Shown here: piece after piece, positions 1-7,984 of the stretch
How positions within the stretch are numbered: position 1 is the first letter of the stretch
Layout: every line of letters starts with the position of its first letter
Assembly: GCA_900318345.1 (NCBI GenBank)
Contig: ONKD01000016.1
Location: 1 to 46,066 of the forward strand
DNA length: 46,066 bases
Source of the DNA: an uncultured Prevotellaceae bacterium
GTDB taxonomy: Bacteria > Bacteroidota > Bacteroidia > Bacteroidales > Muribaculaceae
Direction: 5' to 3'
The notes under the pieces: generated by a model
The model's database searches: none
The model's input: the letters and a program-made list of their open reading frames with translations, nothing else
Told to the model about the DNA's origin: nothing
Position numbers and translations under genes: made by a program

Positions 1-1
1 G

Positions 2-337
2 CTCAAGTTCTATGCTACGCCGTCATTCAGCATTGACTTTGGACCTCAAGTTGGCTTCAATGTTTATAGCAAAGCCACGGCTGCCTACAGCGGTTACAAA
101 GCAACTCTTGATATTAAGGAGATGACCAACTTAGTTGACTTTGGTGTGGGATTAGGTTGCACATATAACTTGACCAATAATGCTTTTGTTCAGGCCCGTT
201 ATAATCTTGGTTTGACCAAAGCATTCAAAGGTGGCAGCGAAAAGTTTGACTATGAGGGATATGACATCGAACTGAGTGGCGATTCTCCCGACGTCAAGAA
301 CGGCAACATCCAGATTGCCTTCGGTATGAAGTTCTGA
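2..337 (+). CDS. Outer-membrane beta-barrel protein, C-terminal part (partial)
   Basis: This is the 3' part of a gene whose start lies before the window. The frame is open from base 2 to a TGA ending at 337. The readable 111 residues align by eye with the C-terminal half of the complete gene at 614: both have FGPQVGFNVYSK or a close variant, VDFGVGLG, TYNLT, NAFVQARY and a final NGNIQ.AFGMKF. Alternating short hydrophobic stretches and an aromatic last residue (Phe) are typical of small Bacteroidetes beta-barrels that sit in the outer membrane and need the C-terminal signal for BAM insertion. The function is unknown. Compared with its neighbour it carries an extra loop of about 15 residues (GGSEKFDYEGYDIELSGD). 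It is probably one copy of a tandem duplication. Confidence 0.8.
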   Translation, partial: LKFYATPSFSIDFGPQVGFNVYSKATAAYSGYKATLDIKEMTNLVDFGVGLGCTYNLTNNAFVQARYNLGLTKAFKGGSEKFDYEGYDIELSGDSPDVKNGNIQIAFGMKF

Positions 338-376
338 TTGCCTAGATCAATAAAAGCAGAGAGTTATTAAGTAACG

Positions 377-416
377 GCGGCTGCCCTTAGTCTTATGGGG
401 GCAGTCGCTATTTCTT
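377..416 (+). terminator. Intrinsic terminator after the first beta-barrel gene
   Basis: A 10-bp stem (GCGGCTGCCC at 377-386, GGGCAGTCGC at 399-408, one G-U pair) with a 12-nt loop is followed by a T-rich tail. It lies 40 bp after the stop codon, so the two beta-barrel genes are probably transcribed separately. Confidence 0.75.
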
Positions 417-613
417 GTTATGCATGAGATAGCATTGTATTTATTATGGGGAAAGTGGTGAAAAATCACAATAAAGTGTCCCAAATGCCATCAATGGTGG
501 GGTTTCTAGCAATATGAATCAAACTGCATCGTTAATCTTTTGTCAAAGGTTCGTTTTGACTAAAAACATTATTCATTAGAGTAAGACTAAACGTTTTTTA
601 AAAAGGAAAGTTT

Positions 614-1192
614 ATGAAGAAAGTTTTTGTGTTGATTGCTGCTGCAATTGTGTGCATGAGCGCTAACGCTCAAGTTCAGTTTGGTGCAAAAGTCGGTGTT
701 GACGCTACCCACTTCTGGGGCAAGGACACGGAGCACGGCATGAAAATCGGTTATCAGTTCGGTGCTCTCATGGAGTACAAGTTCAATCCTCACTTCGCCA
801 TCGCTCCCGAAGTCGTATTTGCTTCTCAAGGCGGGAAGTTCAATATCTATGAAGCTGACAACAAGAAGGTTGACAACACCTTTACAACCAACTACATCAA
901 TGTACCCCTGATGTTCAAGTGGTATGCCACTCCCAATTTCAGCTTAGATTTGGGTCCTCAAGTTGGTTTTAATGTATACAGTAAGTACAAGGTTGGTGAC
1001 CTCGATGCTGAAGACATCAAGGATATAACCAAGGGTGTTGACTTTGGTGTTGGCTTGGGCGGCACCTACAACCTGACAGAGAATGCATTTGTCCAGGCCC
1101 GCTACACCATGGGTCTGACCGATGCCTTCAAGGGTGAGTTGACTGAGGCCAAGAACGGCAACATCCAGTTGGCCTTCGGTATGAAATTCTGA
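614..1192 (+). CDS. Outer-membrane beta-barrel protein (PorT/OmpW-like small porin family)
   Basis: 192 residues. An N-terminal signal peptide (about residues 1-19, MKKVFVLIAAAIVCMSANA) is followed by a beta-rich domain that fits the outer-membrane beta-barrel family common in Bacteroidetes. Features are amphipathic strands such as FGAKVGVDATHFWG and IAPEVVFASQGG, glycine-rich turns, and a C-terminal Phe. The predicted place is the outer membrane. No enzyme motif is visible, and the substrate or partner is unknown. The ATG at 614 is preceded by an AAAAGGAAAG purine stretch that can serve as the ribosome site. It is a paralogue of the partial gene just upstream and has its own terminator at 1215-1260. 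The 275-bp spacer before it contains the upstream terminator; no clean TAnnTTTG promoter box was found there. Confidence 0.85.
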   Translation: MKKVFVLIAAAIVCMSANAQVQFGAKVGVDATHFWGKDTEHGMKIGYQFGALMEYKFNPHFAIAPEVVFASQGGKFNIYEADNKKVDNTFTTNYINVPLMFKWYATPNFSLDLGPQVGFNVYSKYKVGDLDAEDIKDITKGVDFGVGLGGTYNLTENAFVQARYTMGLTDAFKGELTEAKNGNIQLAFGMKF

Positions 1193-1214
1193 TAGCCTAT
1201 AAATCAATAGCAGT

Positions 1215-1260
1215 AGCGGCGACATTCCCCATCTTGAGGGAGTCGCCGCTTTTCTTTTTT
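1215..1260 (+). terminator. Intrinsic terminator after the second beta-barrel gene
   Basis: A perfect 9-bp GC-rich stem (AGCGGCGAC at 1215-1223, GTCGCCGCT at 1242-1250) is followed directly by TTTCTTTTTT. It lies 22 bp after the stop of the beta-barrel gene. Confidence 0.9.
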
Positions 1261-1380
1261 ATTGAACCCGCCATCCAGGAGAATCACATCACCTCTATAG
1301 GCCTGGTTCTATGGCCAATGTACTTACTATCGTTTCGATTTCTAAAATTGTTTTTAAAAATATAAAATATTGTTAAAAAG

Positions 1381-1413
1381 TTTGTTTAAATCAAAAAAAC
1401 ATTTGTACATTTG
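1381..1413 (+). promoter_or_regulatory. Bacteroidetes-type promoter of the small RNA gene
   Basis: TTTG at 1381-1384, a 21-bp spacer, and TACATTTG at 1406-1413 match the Bacteroidetes housekeeping sigma consensus (TTTG, 17-23 bp, TAnnTTTG). Transcription should begin near 1420. No plus-strand protein gene follows; a hairpin terminator lies about 30 bp beyond the expected start. Confidence 0.8.
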
Positions 1414-1418
1414 CATGT

Positions 1419-1489
1419 GTGTTTTTCATGGTATTAGATTTAAGGTTTGTGGAGGCTGTCGTGAGACATCTTCCACTTTTTTATTTTTT
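1419..1489 (+). ncRNA. Putative small RNA, about 70 nt
   Basis: A consensus promoter is followed after about 30 nt by a 12-bp stem (1449-1460 with 1465-1476, one mismatch and one G-U pair, GTGA loop) and a TTTTTTATTTTTT tail, which is a complete intrinsic terminator. Between them lies CATGGTATTAGATTTAAGG (1428-1446), which has no credible protein reading. I recall similar 'GGTATTAGATTTAAGG plus GTCGTGA hairpin' segments between genes in other Bacteroidales, but this memory is unchecked. The T tail overlaps the last codons of def on the other strand, so the RNA also ends antisense to the def mRNA 3' end. The exact 5' end is inferred. Confidence 0.6.
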
Positions 1490-2053
1490 ACGTCTTGCAG
1501 GTGCCACTTTGCAACGATAGTCACAAGAGACTTTACCCTTAACCATATTGTTTAATTTAGTACGAATAAGCTGTTTGCGAATTGGCGAGATGCGGTCCAC
1601 AAACAGCGTCTTCTCGAGGTGATCACACTCGTGCTGGACCACGCGAGCCAAATAGCCCTCAATGTCCTGATCATGTTCCTCAAAATTCTCGTCCTGCCAA
1701 TGCAGATGGATTTTCTCGATACGCTGGACATTCTCATGAATGCCCGGCACACTCAAGCAGCCCTCCTCGCGTGTAGTTGAAGGAGCTGACTCGTCAATGG
1801 TGATTTCAGGATTAATGAGCACCATATTCACCCCTTTTAACTCGGGGAAATCCTCAGCAAGTACATCGACATCAATATAAACGATGCGTGCATTTACGCC
1901 CACCTGAGGAGCAGCGATGCCTATACCATTGGTGTGATACATAGTTTCCTTCATGTTGGTGATGAGTTCCTGCAACCCAGGATAATCGGGGGTCACTTTG
2001 ACATTCTCGGCGCGCAACACGGGATGACCGTAGATATAAATAGGTAAAATCAT
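1481..2053 (-). CDS. def: Peptide deformylase
   Basis: 190 residues. It removes the formyl group from the N-terminal methionine of new proteins at the ribosome, using a bound Fe2+ or other metal. All three signature motifs are present: GIGIAAPQ (43-50), EGCLS (97-101, Cys99 a metal ligand) and QHECDHLE (140-147, His141 and His145 as metal ligands, Glu142 catalytic). The length is normal for the family. It is the third gene of a minus-strand cluster after rho and ruvX, with 12 bp between ruvX and def. The C-terminal codons (ARRKK) lie in the T-rich tail of the terminator of the opposing small RNA at 1419-1489. Confidence 0.96.
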   Translation of the reverse strand: MILPIYIYGHPVLRAENVKVTPDYPGLQELITNMKETMYHTNGIGIAAPQVGVNARIVYIDVDVLAEDFPELKGVNMVLINPEITIDESAPSTTREEGCLSVPGIHENVQRIEKIHLHWQDENFEEHDQDIEGYLARVVQHECDHLEKTLFVDRISPIRKQLIRTKLNNMVKGKVSCDYRCKVAPARRKK

Positions 2054-2065
2054 ATTTTGGTATTA

Positions 2066-2488
2066 TCAGTTTTTGTTATATATGCTTTGCAGATAATCGT
2101 TAAGGATAATCGTGGCCGCGATGGCATCAACCCGTGACTTATCGCGCCTATCGCTTTTCTTCATGCCCCCGTCAATCATCGCTTGGTGGGCTATCGTGCT
2201 GGTAAAGCGCTCATCATACATGACCACGGGCATATCGGGCAACACCTTGCGCAACTTATTGACAAACGGAGTGATGTATTTCATGCTCTCGCTGGGCTGG
2301 CCATTGAGTTGCATGGGGTTACCAATGACAATGCGCTCCACCTGCTCACGCCCTATATAGTCTTGAATAAACTGCATGAGGGTGTGGGTGGGGACTGTAG
2401 CCAGATTTCCAGCCACAATCCCTAGCGGGTCGGTGACCGCCACGCCCGTGCGCTTGCGTCCATAATCAATGCCCAAGATGCGCCCCAT
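2066..2488 (-). CDS. ruvX: Putative Holliday junction resolvase / pre-16S rRNA nuclease, YqgF family
   Basis: 140 residues, the full family length. The RNase H-like fold begins with the classic strand GRILGIDYGRKRTGVAVTD (residues 2-20), which has the first catalytic Asp. It continues with IVIGNP and the VVMYDERFTS strand, whose Asp-Glu is conserved in the family, and ends with the DAIAATIILNDYL helix with the last Asp. In E. coli YqgF is essential and processes the 5' end of 16S rRNA; the resolvase role was proposed from the fold. It lies 20 bp after rho and 12 bp before def on the same strand, so it is probably co-transcribed with them. Confidence 0.94.
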   Translation of the reverse strand: MGRILGIDYGRKRTGVAVTDPLGIVAGNLATVPTHTLMQFIQDYIGREQVERIVIGNPMQLNGQPSESMKYITPFVNKLRKVLPDMPVVMYDERFTSTIAHQAMIDGGMKKSDRRDKSRVDAIAATIILNDYLQSIYNKN

Positions 2489-2508
2489 TGACTTAATGAT
2501 TCAATTGT

Positions 2509-4596
2509 TTAGCCCTGTTGCATTGTGAGCAGGAATTCCTCGTTGTCGCGGGTGCGATCCATGCGCTCCTTGACAAATTCCATGGCCTCGACCGATGTGC
2601 GGTCGCTCAAGAAACGACGTATGATCCACATCTTGTTGAGCGTGTCCTGAGGCAACAACAGGTCATCGCGACGCGTGCTTGATGCCATAACATCCACAGC
2701 GGGGAAGATGCGCTTGTTGGACAGCTTGCGGTCGAGCTGCAACTCCATGTTACCAGTACCCTTAAACTCCTCAAAGATAACCTCGTCCATCTTGGAGCCG
2801 GTCTCGGTGAGTGCAGTGGCGATAATGGTCAAGCTGCCTCCGCCCTCGATGTTGCGGGCCGCGCCAAAGAAGCGCTTGGGGCGCTGCAATGCATTGGCAT
2901 CCACACCGCCAGTCAGGATCTTGCCCGATGCGGGAGCAATCGTGTTGTAAGCACGTGCCAGGCGGGTAATCGAGTCGAGCAGGATCACCACATCATGGCC
3001 ACACTCGACGAGCCTTTTAGCCTTACTGAGAACCAAGTCAGCAATCTTGACATGACGGTCGGCCGGTTCATCAAATGTCGAAGCAATCACCTCGGCATGC
3101 ACGCTACGTGCCATATCGGTCACCTCCTCGGGGCGCTCGTCGATGAGCAGGATAATCATGTAAGTCTCAGGGTGGTTCTCTGATATCGCGTTAGCTATCT
3201 CCTTCAAGAGCATCGTCTTACCAGTTTTGGGCTGGGCGACGATAAGTCCACGCTGTCCCTTGCCTATGGGCGAGAACATATCTACCACTCGCTGGGAAAC
3301 TGTGGGATGAACCTTGCTCACCAAATCAAATTTCTCATCGGGGAACAAGGGCACCAGATGTTCAAATGGCACACGGTCGCGGACATAAGCGGGAGTGCGG
3401 CCATTGATCAGTCTGATCTCACTCAAGGGGAAGTATTTCTCTCCCTCCATCGGTGGACGGATGCTGCCCTCGATAACATCGCCGGTCTTTAGACCATAGG
3501 CTTTGATCTGTGACTGCTGAACATAAATATCGTCAGGCGAAGTCAGGTAGTTATAATCGCTTGAGCGAAGGAATCCATAACCCTCAGGAGCAATGTCGAG
3601 GACTCCCTGAGCCTCGAGGATGCCATCAAAATTATATGGTTGCTCGAGATAAGGATTGACTTCAGCAATCTGTTGCTGCTGTTGCTGTTTATTCTTGCGC
3701 TTTTTATTTTTGCTTTCCTTGACTACCTTGGGCTCATGAATGACGATGGGAGCCGTAGCAGCTTCCTCGGCCTGACGACGGCGCTCTTCCTCGGCGCGGC
3801 GCATAGCCTCCTCACGCTCCTGCTGGGTGCGTGGTTTAAAGGTAGTGAACGAACCGCCTGTATTGAAGAAGGAGTTGAGAGAGACACCTTCACGCTCACG
3901 AGGCTCGGTAGCGGGAGCAGGTTTCTCGACGATGATATTTTCCTGTTGCACAGGCTCGTCAACCACTTCGGGTTGTTGTTCAATAGGTTCCTGAGGTGTT
4001 TCGACTGTCTCTTCCAAATTGTCGAAAGGCAACACTGGTTCTTGAACAGTCTGCTTGGGTTTACGGCCACGGCGACGTGGTGTTTGTTCTGGAGCAGCCT
4101 GTTCAACGGGCTCCTGGACCTCGGGAACTGGAACAGATTCTTCTTGCGACTTTTCTTCAGCTATTTTAGCAGCTTCACGAGCAGCTTTTTCAGCAGCCGA
4201 AGGGCGTCCACGCTTGCGCTTGGGAGGCTCTGGAGCGGCTTCTTGCTCTTTTTCAACAGCAACCGGAATTTCTTCAGGCATTTCCTCGACTACGGGTTTT
4301 ACCTCAGCCACATTTTGCTCGTTATTATTCTTTTTATTTTTACTCTTGGTTTGAACGGCATCATCTTTGGTTACTTCATTGCCGTTAGCTTTAGCGGCAG
4401 GCTGGCGGATGCGTTCACGGCGGCGCCGGCCTGGTTCGGGAGCAGAATTGGCAGCTTCGGCTACTGCTTGTTGGTCAAGCACCTCATAGACCAAGGCATC
4501 GTGGTCAGTTGATTCCACACGCTTAATGCCCATAGACTTGGCTACATCACGGAGCTGCTCATCGCTCATTTCATTGAGTTGATTGATATTATACAT
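2509..4596 (-). CDS. rho: Transcription termination factor Rho with a long disordered insert
   Basis: 695 residues from the ATG at 4596; a longer frame to 4638 is possible, but [15 protein letters not shown] is the usual Bacteroidetes beginning. Rho is a hexameric RNA helicase that ends transcription. Domains in order: Rho_N helix bundle (about 1-45); a 260-280 residue low-complexity segment rich in Glu, Pro, Gln, Lys and Arg with [14 protein letters not shown] and [10 protein letters not shown]-hook-like runs; a cold-shock RNA-binding domain (about 331-400, GYGFLRS); and a RecA-type ATPase with Walker A AQPKTGKT (about 454-461), Walker B VVILLDS and the [20 protein letters not shown] region. 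E. coli Rho has 419 residues, so the insert explains the extra size. In Bacteroides thetaiotaomicron the equivalent disordered region has been reported to drive Rho phase separation. Its promoter is at 4739-4770, giving a leader of about 135 nt. Confidence 0.96.
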   Translation of the reverse strand: MYNINQLNEMSDEQLRDVAKSMGIKRVESTDHDALVYEVLDQQAVAEAANSAPEPGRRRRERIRQPAAKANGNEVTKDDAVQTKSKNKKNNNEQNVAEVKPVVEEMPEEIPVAVEKEQEAAPEPPKRKRGRPSAAEKAAREAAKIAEEKSQEESVPVPEVQEPVEQAAPEQTPRRRGRKPKQTVQEPVLPFDNLEETVETPQEPIEQQPEVVDEPVQQENIIVEKPAPATEPREREGVSLNSFFNTGGSFTTFKPRTQQEREEAMRRAEEERRRQAEEAATAPIVIHEPKVVKESKNKKRKNKQQQQQQIAEVNPYLEQPYNFDGILEAQGVLDIAPEGYGFLRSSDYNYLTSPDDIYVQQSQIKAYGLKTGDVIEGSIRPPMEGEKYFPLSEIRLINGRTPAYVRDRVPFEHLVPLFPDEKFDLVSKVHPTVSQRVVDMFSPIGKGQRGLIVAQPKTGKTMLLKEIANAISENHPETYMIILLIDERPEEVTDMARSVHAEVIASTFDEPADRHVKIADLVLSKAKRLVECGHDVVILLDSITRLARAYNTIAPASGKILTGGVDANALQRPKRFFGAARNIEGGGSLTIIATALTETGSKMDEVIFEEFKGTGNMELQLDRKLSNKRIFPAVDVMASSTRRDDLLLPQDTLNKMWIIRRFLSDRTSVEAMEFVKERMDRTRDNEEFLLTMQQG

Positions 4597-4738
4597 AAGT
4601 AGTATTACAATAATAGGGTGTGTGCCGTGTATTTGCACGAAAAACCCAATAATTAAAGTATCGGAATTTGTGGGAGAAGTACAGAATCGATTGGTAAAAA
4701 GATTGCAATATCTCGGTCTATTACGCCGAATTGCGATG

Positions 4739-4770
4739 CAAAATTAATGATTTTTCTTGACTCTCGCAAA
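4739..4770 (-). promoter_or_regulatory. Promoter of rho
   Basis: Read on the minus strand: TTTG (4770-4767), a 20-bp spacer, then TAATTTTG (4746-4739), a full match to the Bacteroidetes consensus. It is back to back with the TAAATTTG box at 4790-4797 on the plus strand, which fits the gene at 4817. The expected rho leader is about 135 nt, longer than most leaders in this window. Confidence 0.75.
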
Positions 4771-4816
4771 AAATGGAGAAAAAAAGGTGTAAATTTGCAG
4801 TCCAATCAATTAAAAA

Positions 4817-6748
4817 ATGGAAATCGACCGTCAAAAAATAGCTAGCCATGTCAACCTGCCCGTGATGAAGCTGGTAGGCGAGGTGGCCGATGAATTACAT
4901 CGCGAGTGCTACGTCGTTGGGGGATATGTGAGAGACATCTTCCTGGAACGCCCGTGCAATGACATGGACTTTGTGACTGTTGGCAGCGGTATCGAGGTGG
5001 CACGTGCTGTGGCTCATAGGCTTGGCAAGCGGTCACACCTGTCAGTTTTCCGCACCTATGGCACAGCCCAGGTCAAAACACGCCAGTGGGAACTGGAGTT
5101 TGTTGGTGCGCGGCGTGAATCCTACCGCCGCGAGAGCCGCAATCCTATCGTTGAAGACGGGACCCTCGACGATGACCAGCGTCGCCGCGACTTCACCATC
5201 AACGCGATGGCCATCTGCTTGAACAAGGAGCGTTATGGCGAGCTGCTGGATCCGTTTGACGGTATCGGTGACATGGAGCGCCGCATCATCCGCACTCCGC
5301 TAGACCCTGACATCACCTTCAGTGACGACCCATTGAGGATGATGCGAGCCGTGAGGTTTGCCACCCAACTGAGTTTTGACATCTATCCCGAGACTTTTGA
5401 GGCCATTCGCCGCAACGCCGAGCGCATACGCATCATCACGCGGGAACGCATTGCCGAAGAACTGATGAAAATCATGCGGTCGCCCATTCCCTCGCGCGGC
5501 TGGATGTTGCTTGACCAATGCGGATTGCTATCCATCATCTTTCCCGAATTGGCAGCATTAAAAGGCATTGAGACCGTCAATGGGCGTGGTCATAAGGATA
5601 ATTTCATGCACACCATTCAGGTGCTTGACAATGTGGCGGCCGCCAGCGATAACGTGTGGCTGCGCTGGGCAGCACTGCTGCATGACGTAGGCAAGGCTCG
5701 CACCAAGCGCTGGGACCCGCAGATGGGTTGGACTTTCCATAACCACAACTACATCGGTGAGAAGATGGTACCCAAAATTTTCGCAAAAATGCGTCTGCCG
5801 CTCAACGACCACATGAAATATGTGAAAAAACTGGTCGGGCTGCACATGCGGCCTATCGCCCTCGTCGAGGATGAGGTAACCGATAGCGCCGTACGCCGCC
5901 TGCTGTTTGACGCTGGAGATGACATCGACGACCTGATGACCCTGTGCAAAGCTGACATCACCAGCAAGAACCAGCACAAGGTGCAACAGTTCAGAGAGAA
6001 TTTTGACCTGGTGAAGAGCAAGCTCGTCGATATTGAGGAGAAAGACAGGGTGCGCAATTTCCAGCCTCCTGTTGGCGGTGGTGAAATCATGGCAACCTTC
6101 GGCCTCGCGCCATCCAAGCCCGTGGGCTACATCAAGGATGCCATCAAAGATGCCATCCTCGACGGCATTATCACCAATGATTATGCCTCGGCTTACCGCC
6201 TGATGCTGGACAAGGCCAGTGAATTGGGTATCTCTCACATCCATCACGGCCAACTGTGCCACACATCGATGGAGACACCGATGGGTGTGCTCACCATTGC
6301 CGCCGATGAACAGGGCATCGCCTTCATTGGCTGGAACAAAACCGAAGTCGAGAAGACCGCTAAAAAACTCAAGTTACCACTGGTGAAAGCCACGACTCCC
6401 CTACTCGACCAATGCACGAAGCAGCTGATTGAGTATTTCGGCGGAACACGCCAGGCGTTCTCGCTGCCAATGCACCTTTGTGGAACCGAGTTTCAAATGA
6501 AAGTGTGGGATGAGCTGCAACGCATACCCTATGGCACAACCATCTCATATGGCGAGCTTGCTAAACGCGCAGGGAGTCCTAAGGGTTCACGCGCTGTCGC
6601 TCAGGCCAATCACAACAACCCGGTGTGCATCGTCGTGCCATGCCATCGTGTCATTAATGCCGACGGTACGCTGGGCGGCTATGCCTCTGGCCCCGCCTTA
6701 AAACAACAATTGCTCGACCTGGAGAAAAATCACGCGGGAACAAGATAG
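4817..6748 (+). CDS. cca: CCA tRNA nucleotidyltransferase-type enzyme fused to methylated-DNA-protein-cysteine methyltransferase
   Basis: 643 residues in one unbroken frame. Residues 1 to about 470 are a class II nucleotidyltransferase with C-terminal HD domain: GGYVRD (about 37-42), the DMDF metal site (about 49-52), RRDFTINA, DPLRMMRAVRFA, and HTI...LLHDVGK for the HD phosphohydrolase part. This family adds or repairs the CCA end of tRNA, or adds poly(A). Residues about 480-643 are a complete Ogt/MGMT-type DNA repair domain: EFQMKVWDELQRIPYG, SYGELA, then PCHRVI with acceptor Cys609, and GGYASG. This domain takes alkyl groups from O6-alkylguanine in a suicide reaction. An in-frame ATG at 6269 (residue 485) could allow the repair part to be made alone. 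A -7 box (TAAATTTG, 4790-4797) gives a very short leader. The last 19 bp overlap the opposing tatC. Confidence 0.93.
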   Translation: MEIDRQKIASHVNLPVMKLVGEVADELHRECYVVGGYVRDIFLERPCNDMDFVTVGSGIEVARAVAHRLGKRSHLSVFRTYGTAQVKTRQWELEFVGARRESYRRESRNPIVEDGTLDDDQRRRDFTINAMAICLNKERYGELLDPFDGIGDMERRIIRTPLDPDITFSDDPLRMMRAVRFATQLSFDIYPETFEAIRRNAERIRIITRERIAEELMKIMRSPIPSRGWMLLDQCGLLSIIFPELAALKGIETVNGRGHKDNFMHTIQVLDNVAAASDNVWLRWAALLHDVGKARTKRWDPQMGWTFHNHNYIGEKMVPKIFAKMRLPLNDHMKYVKKLVGLHMRPIALVEDEVTDSAVRRLLFDAGDDIDDLMTLCKADITSKNQHKVQQFRENFDLVKSKLVDIEEKDRVRNFQPPVGGGEIMATFGLAPSKPVGYIKDAIKDAILDGIITNDYASAYRLMLDKASELGISHIHHGQLCHTSMETPMGVLTIAADEQGIAFIGWNKTEVEKTAKKLKLPLVKATTPLLDQCTKQLIEYFGGTRQAFSLPMHLCGTEFQMKVWDELQRIPYGTTISYGELAKRAGSPKGSRAVAQANHNNPVCIVVPCHRVINADGTLGGYASGPALKQQLLDLEKNHAGTR

Positions 6749-7518
6749 GCGCTCACCTCATAGAGCAGGTAGATGGGCAAGAAGACGACCATGAGGGTAA
6801 ACGGGTCGCCTGTGGGGGTAATGATAGCGGCTAGAACCAGCAAAACCACGACGGCATGACGGCGATAGGTCTTGAAAAAGCCTCGATGCAGCGCGCCTAA
6901 TGAGCCCAGAAGCCATGCCACCAGCGGCAGTTCAAAGATGACTCCCATGACAAAAATGAGCATCAGGAAAGTGTCCATGTAGCTGTCAAGCGAGATCTGG
7001 TTGGGCACCAGTTGGCTCACATGGTAGTCGGCCAGGAAGCGCAGCGTGACGGGGAAAACGACAAAGTAACCCACGGCCACTCCCAGGAAAAACATCAGGC
7101 AGCCTATCAGGAATGCCATCTTGACACCTCGCCGCTCACGCGGATAGAGGGCAGGCGCGACAAATGTCCACAACAGGTATAGCACGATGGGGAACGTGAG
7201 CACAAGCCCGAGCCAAAACGATGAGGACATGTGAATGAAGAATTGCGAGGCCAACTTGATATTGATGAGCTCGACGTGGAAGTCACCGGTCGTGAACTGA
7301 GGCAACCACGGAACCGAGGAAGTCATGCGTTCAAACAAGCGATACAGCACGAAGTCGCCTCGGCAGGGAGCCAGTATCACGTTGTCGAACAAATAAGGCA
7401 TCACGCAGAACAAGCCGATAGTAGCCGCCACCAATACAATGACAATGCGAATCAACACCGCACGCAATGCGTCGATGTGATCCCAAAACGACATTTCCTG
7501 CAATTTCTCCTCAGCCAT
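6730..7518 (-). CDS. tatC: Sec-independent protein translocase subunit TatC
   Basis: 262 residues from MAEEKLQEMSFWDHIDALR (start at 7518; three more codons upstream are possible). TatC is the inner-membrane receptor for folded proteins with a twin-arginine signal. Visible features: the N-terminal cytoplasmic segment with the conserved Phe/HI-D-LR region, six hydrophobic helices, the family block FVAPALYPRERR between helices 2 and 3, and the GVIFELP helix. It follows tatA on the same strand with a 93-bp spacer that contains an inverted repeat. Its end overlaps the end of the convergent nucleotidyltransferase gene by 19 bp. Confidence 0.96.
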   Translation of the reverse strand: MAEEKLQEMSFWDHIDALRAVLIRIVIVLVAATIGLFCVMPYLFDNVILAPCRGDFVLYRLFERMTSSVPWLPQFTTGDFHVELINIKLASQFFIHMSSSFWLGLVLTFPIVLYLLWTFVAPALYPRERRGVKMAFLIGCLMFFLGVAVGYFVVFPVTLRFLADYHVSQLVPNQISLDSYMDTFLMLIFVMGVIFELPLVAWLLGSLGALHRGFFKTYRRHAVVVLLVLAAIITPTGDPFTLMVVFLPIYLLYEVSAYLVPA

Positions 7519-7549
7519 CAATACCACAATTCAAACAACTAAAACAATT

Positions 7550-7588
7550 AATAAGAAATGAAAAAGGTTGTTCTAGTTGTTTCTTATT
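7550..7588. repeat. Inverted repeat between tatA and tatC
   Basis: Perfect 9-bp arms AATAAGAAA (7550-7558) and TTTCTTATT (7580-7588) enclose a 21-nt loop. The stem is A+T-rich and has no clear T tail on the minus strand, so full termination is unlikely. It may tune the amount of tatC mRNA relative to tatA or protect an mRNA end. Confidence 0.4.
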
Positions 7589-7611
7589 GCACCTGATGTT
7601 TGATTAACAGG

Positions 7612-7830
7612 TTAGTTGTCTTTCTTGTCTTTGTCGAGATCCTCGATGGGTTTCTTGAGCTCATCCTCGACCTCATTCATGCCCTGCTTGAAGCTCTTGA
7701 CACCCTTACCCAGGCCGCGCATGAGCTCGGGAATCTTCCTGCCGCCAAAGAGCAGAAGGATAATAGCTACAATGAGGATAATCTCACCTGTACCCAGATT
7801 CAAAAAACCTAATATTCCGTTAAGTATCAT
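7612..7830 (-). CDS. tatA: Sec-independent protein translocase subunit TatA/E
   Basis: 72 residues from the ATG at 7830. An N-terminal membrane helix (GTGEIILIVAIILLLFGGRKIPEL, about residues 13-36) leads into the FGGRKIPEL hinge and an amphipathic helix (MRGLGKGVKSFKQGMNE), then a charged tail ending DKDKKDN. This is the TatA pattern: the protein oligomerises to form the pathway for folded proteins handed over by TatC. A longer in-frame extension to 7923 lacks family similarity and was not used. A TAnnTTTG box lies upstream on the minus strand (CAAATTTA at 7857-7864 on the plus strand), with only a weak -33 match. It is probably co-transcribed with tatC. Confidence 0.93.
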   Translation of the reverse strand: MILNGILGFLNLGTGEIILIVAIILLLFGGRKIPELMRGLGKGVKSFKQGMNEVEDELKKPIEDLDKDKKDN

Positions 7831-7913
7831 AATTCTCTTGATAATATTTACTGATGCAAATTTAGTACTTTTTTTTTCACTAATCAGACAATTGGCCAAA
7901 AACTCCATAAAAA

Positions 7914-7946
7914 TTTGTGCCATGTTGCAAAAAAGTAGTACTTTTG
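7914..7946 (+). promoter_or_regulatory. Promoter of ptb
   Basis: TTTG (7914-7917), a 21-bp spacer, and TACTTTTG (7939-7946) match the Bacteroidetes consensus. The box ends 38 bp before the ptb ATG. It is divergent from the tatA start region. Confidence 0.75.
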
Positions 7947-7984
7947 GGCATTGGAAACCATTAACAACATTTTAACTAAGTGAA

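Noticed and set aside
1370-1555. Plus-strand 61-codon frame over the small RNA
   Set aside because: The frame begins before the promoter and runs through its terminator hairpin and into def. The Cys-rich peptide fits no family.
3640-4512. Long plus-strand open frame (290 codons) opposite rho
   Set aside because: It is the complement of the low-complexity Rho insert. The translation is Leu/Phe/Ser-rich without family similarity, and the Rho reading is certain.
5558-6262. Minus-strand open frame of 234 codons inside the nucleotidyltransferase gene
   Set aside because: It lies wholly opposite a clear enzyme with intact motifs, and no promoter or family similarity was seen.
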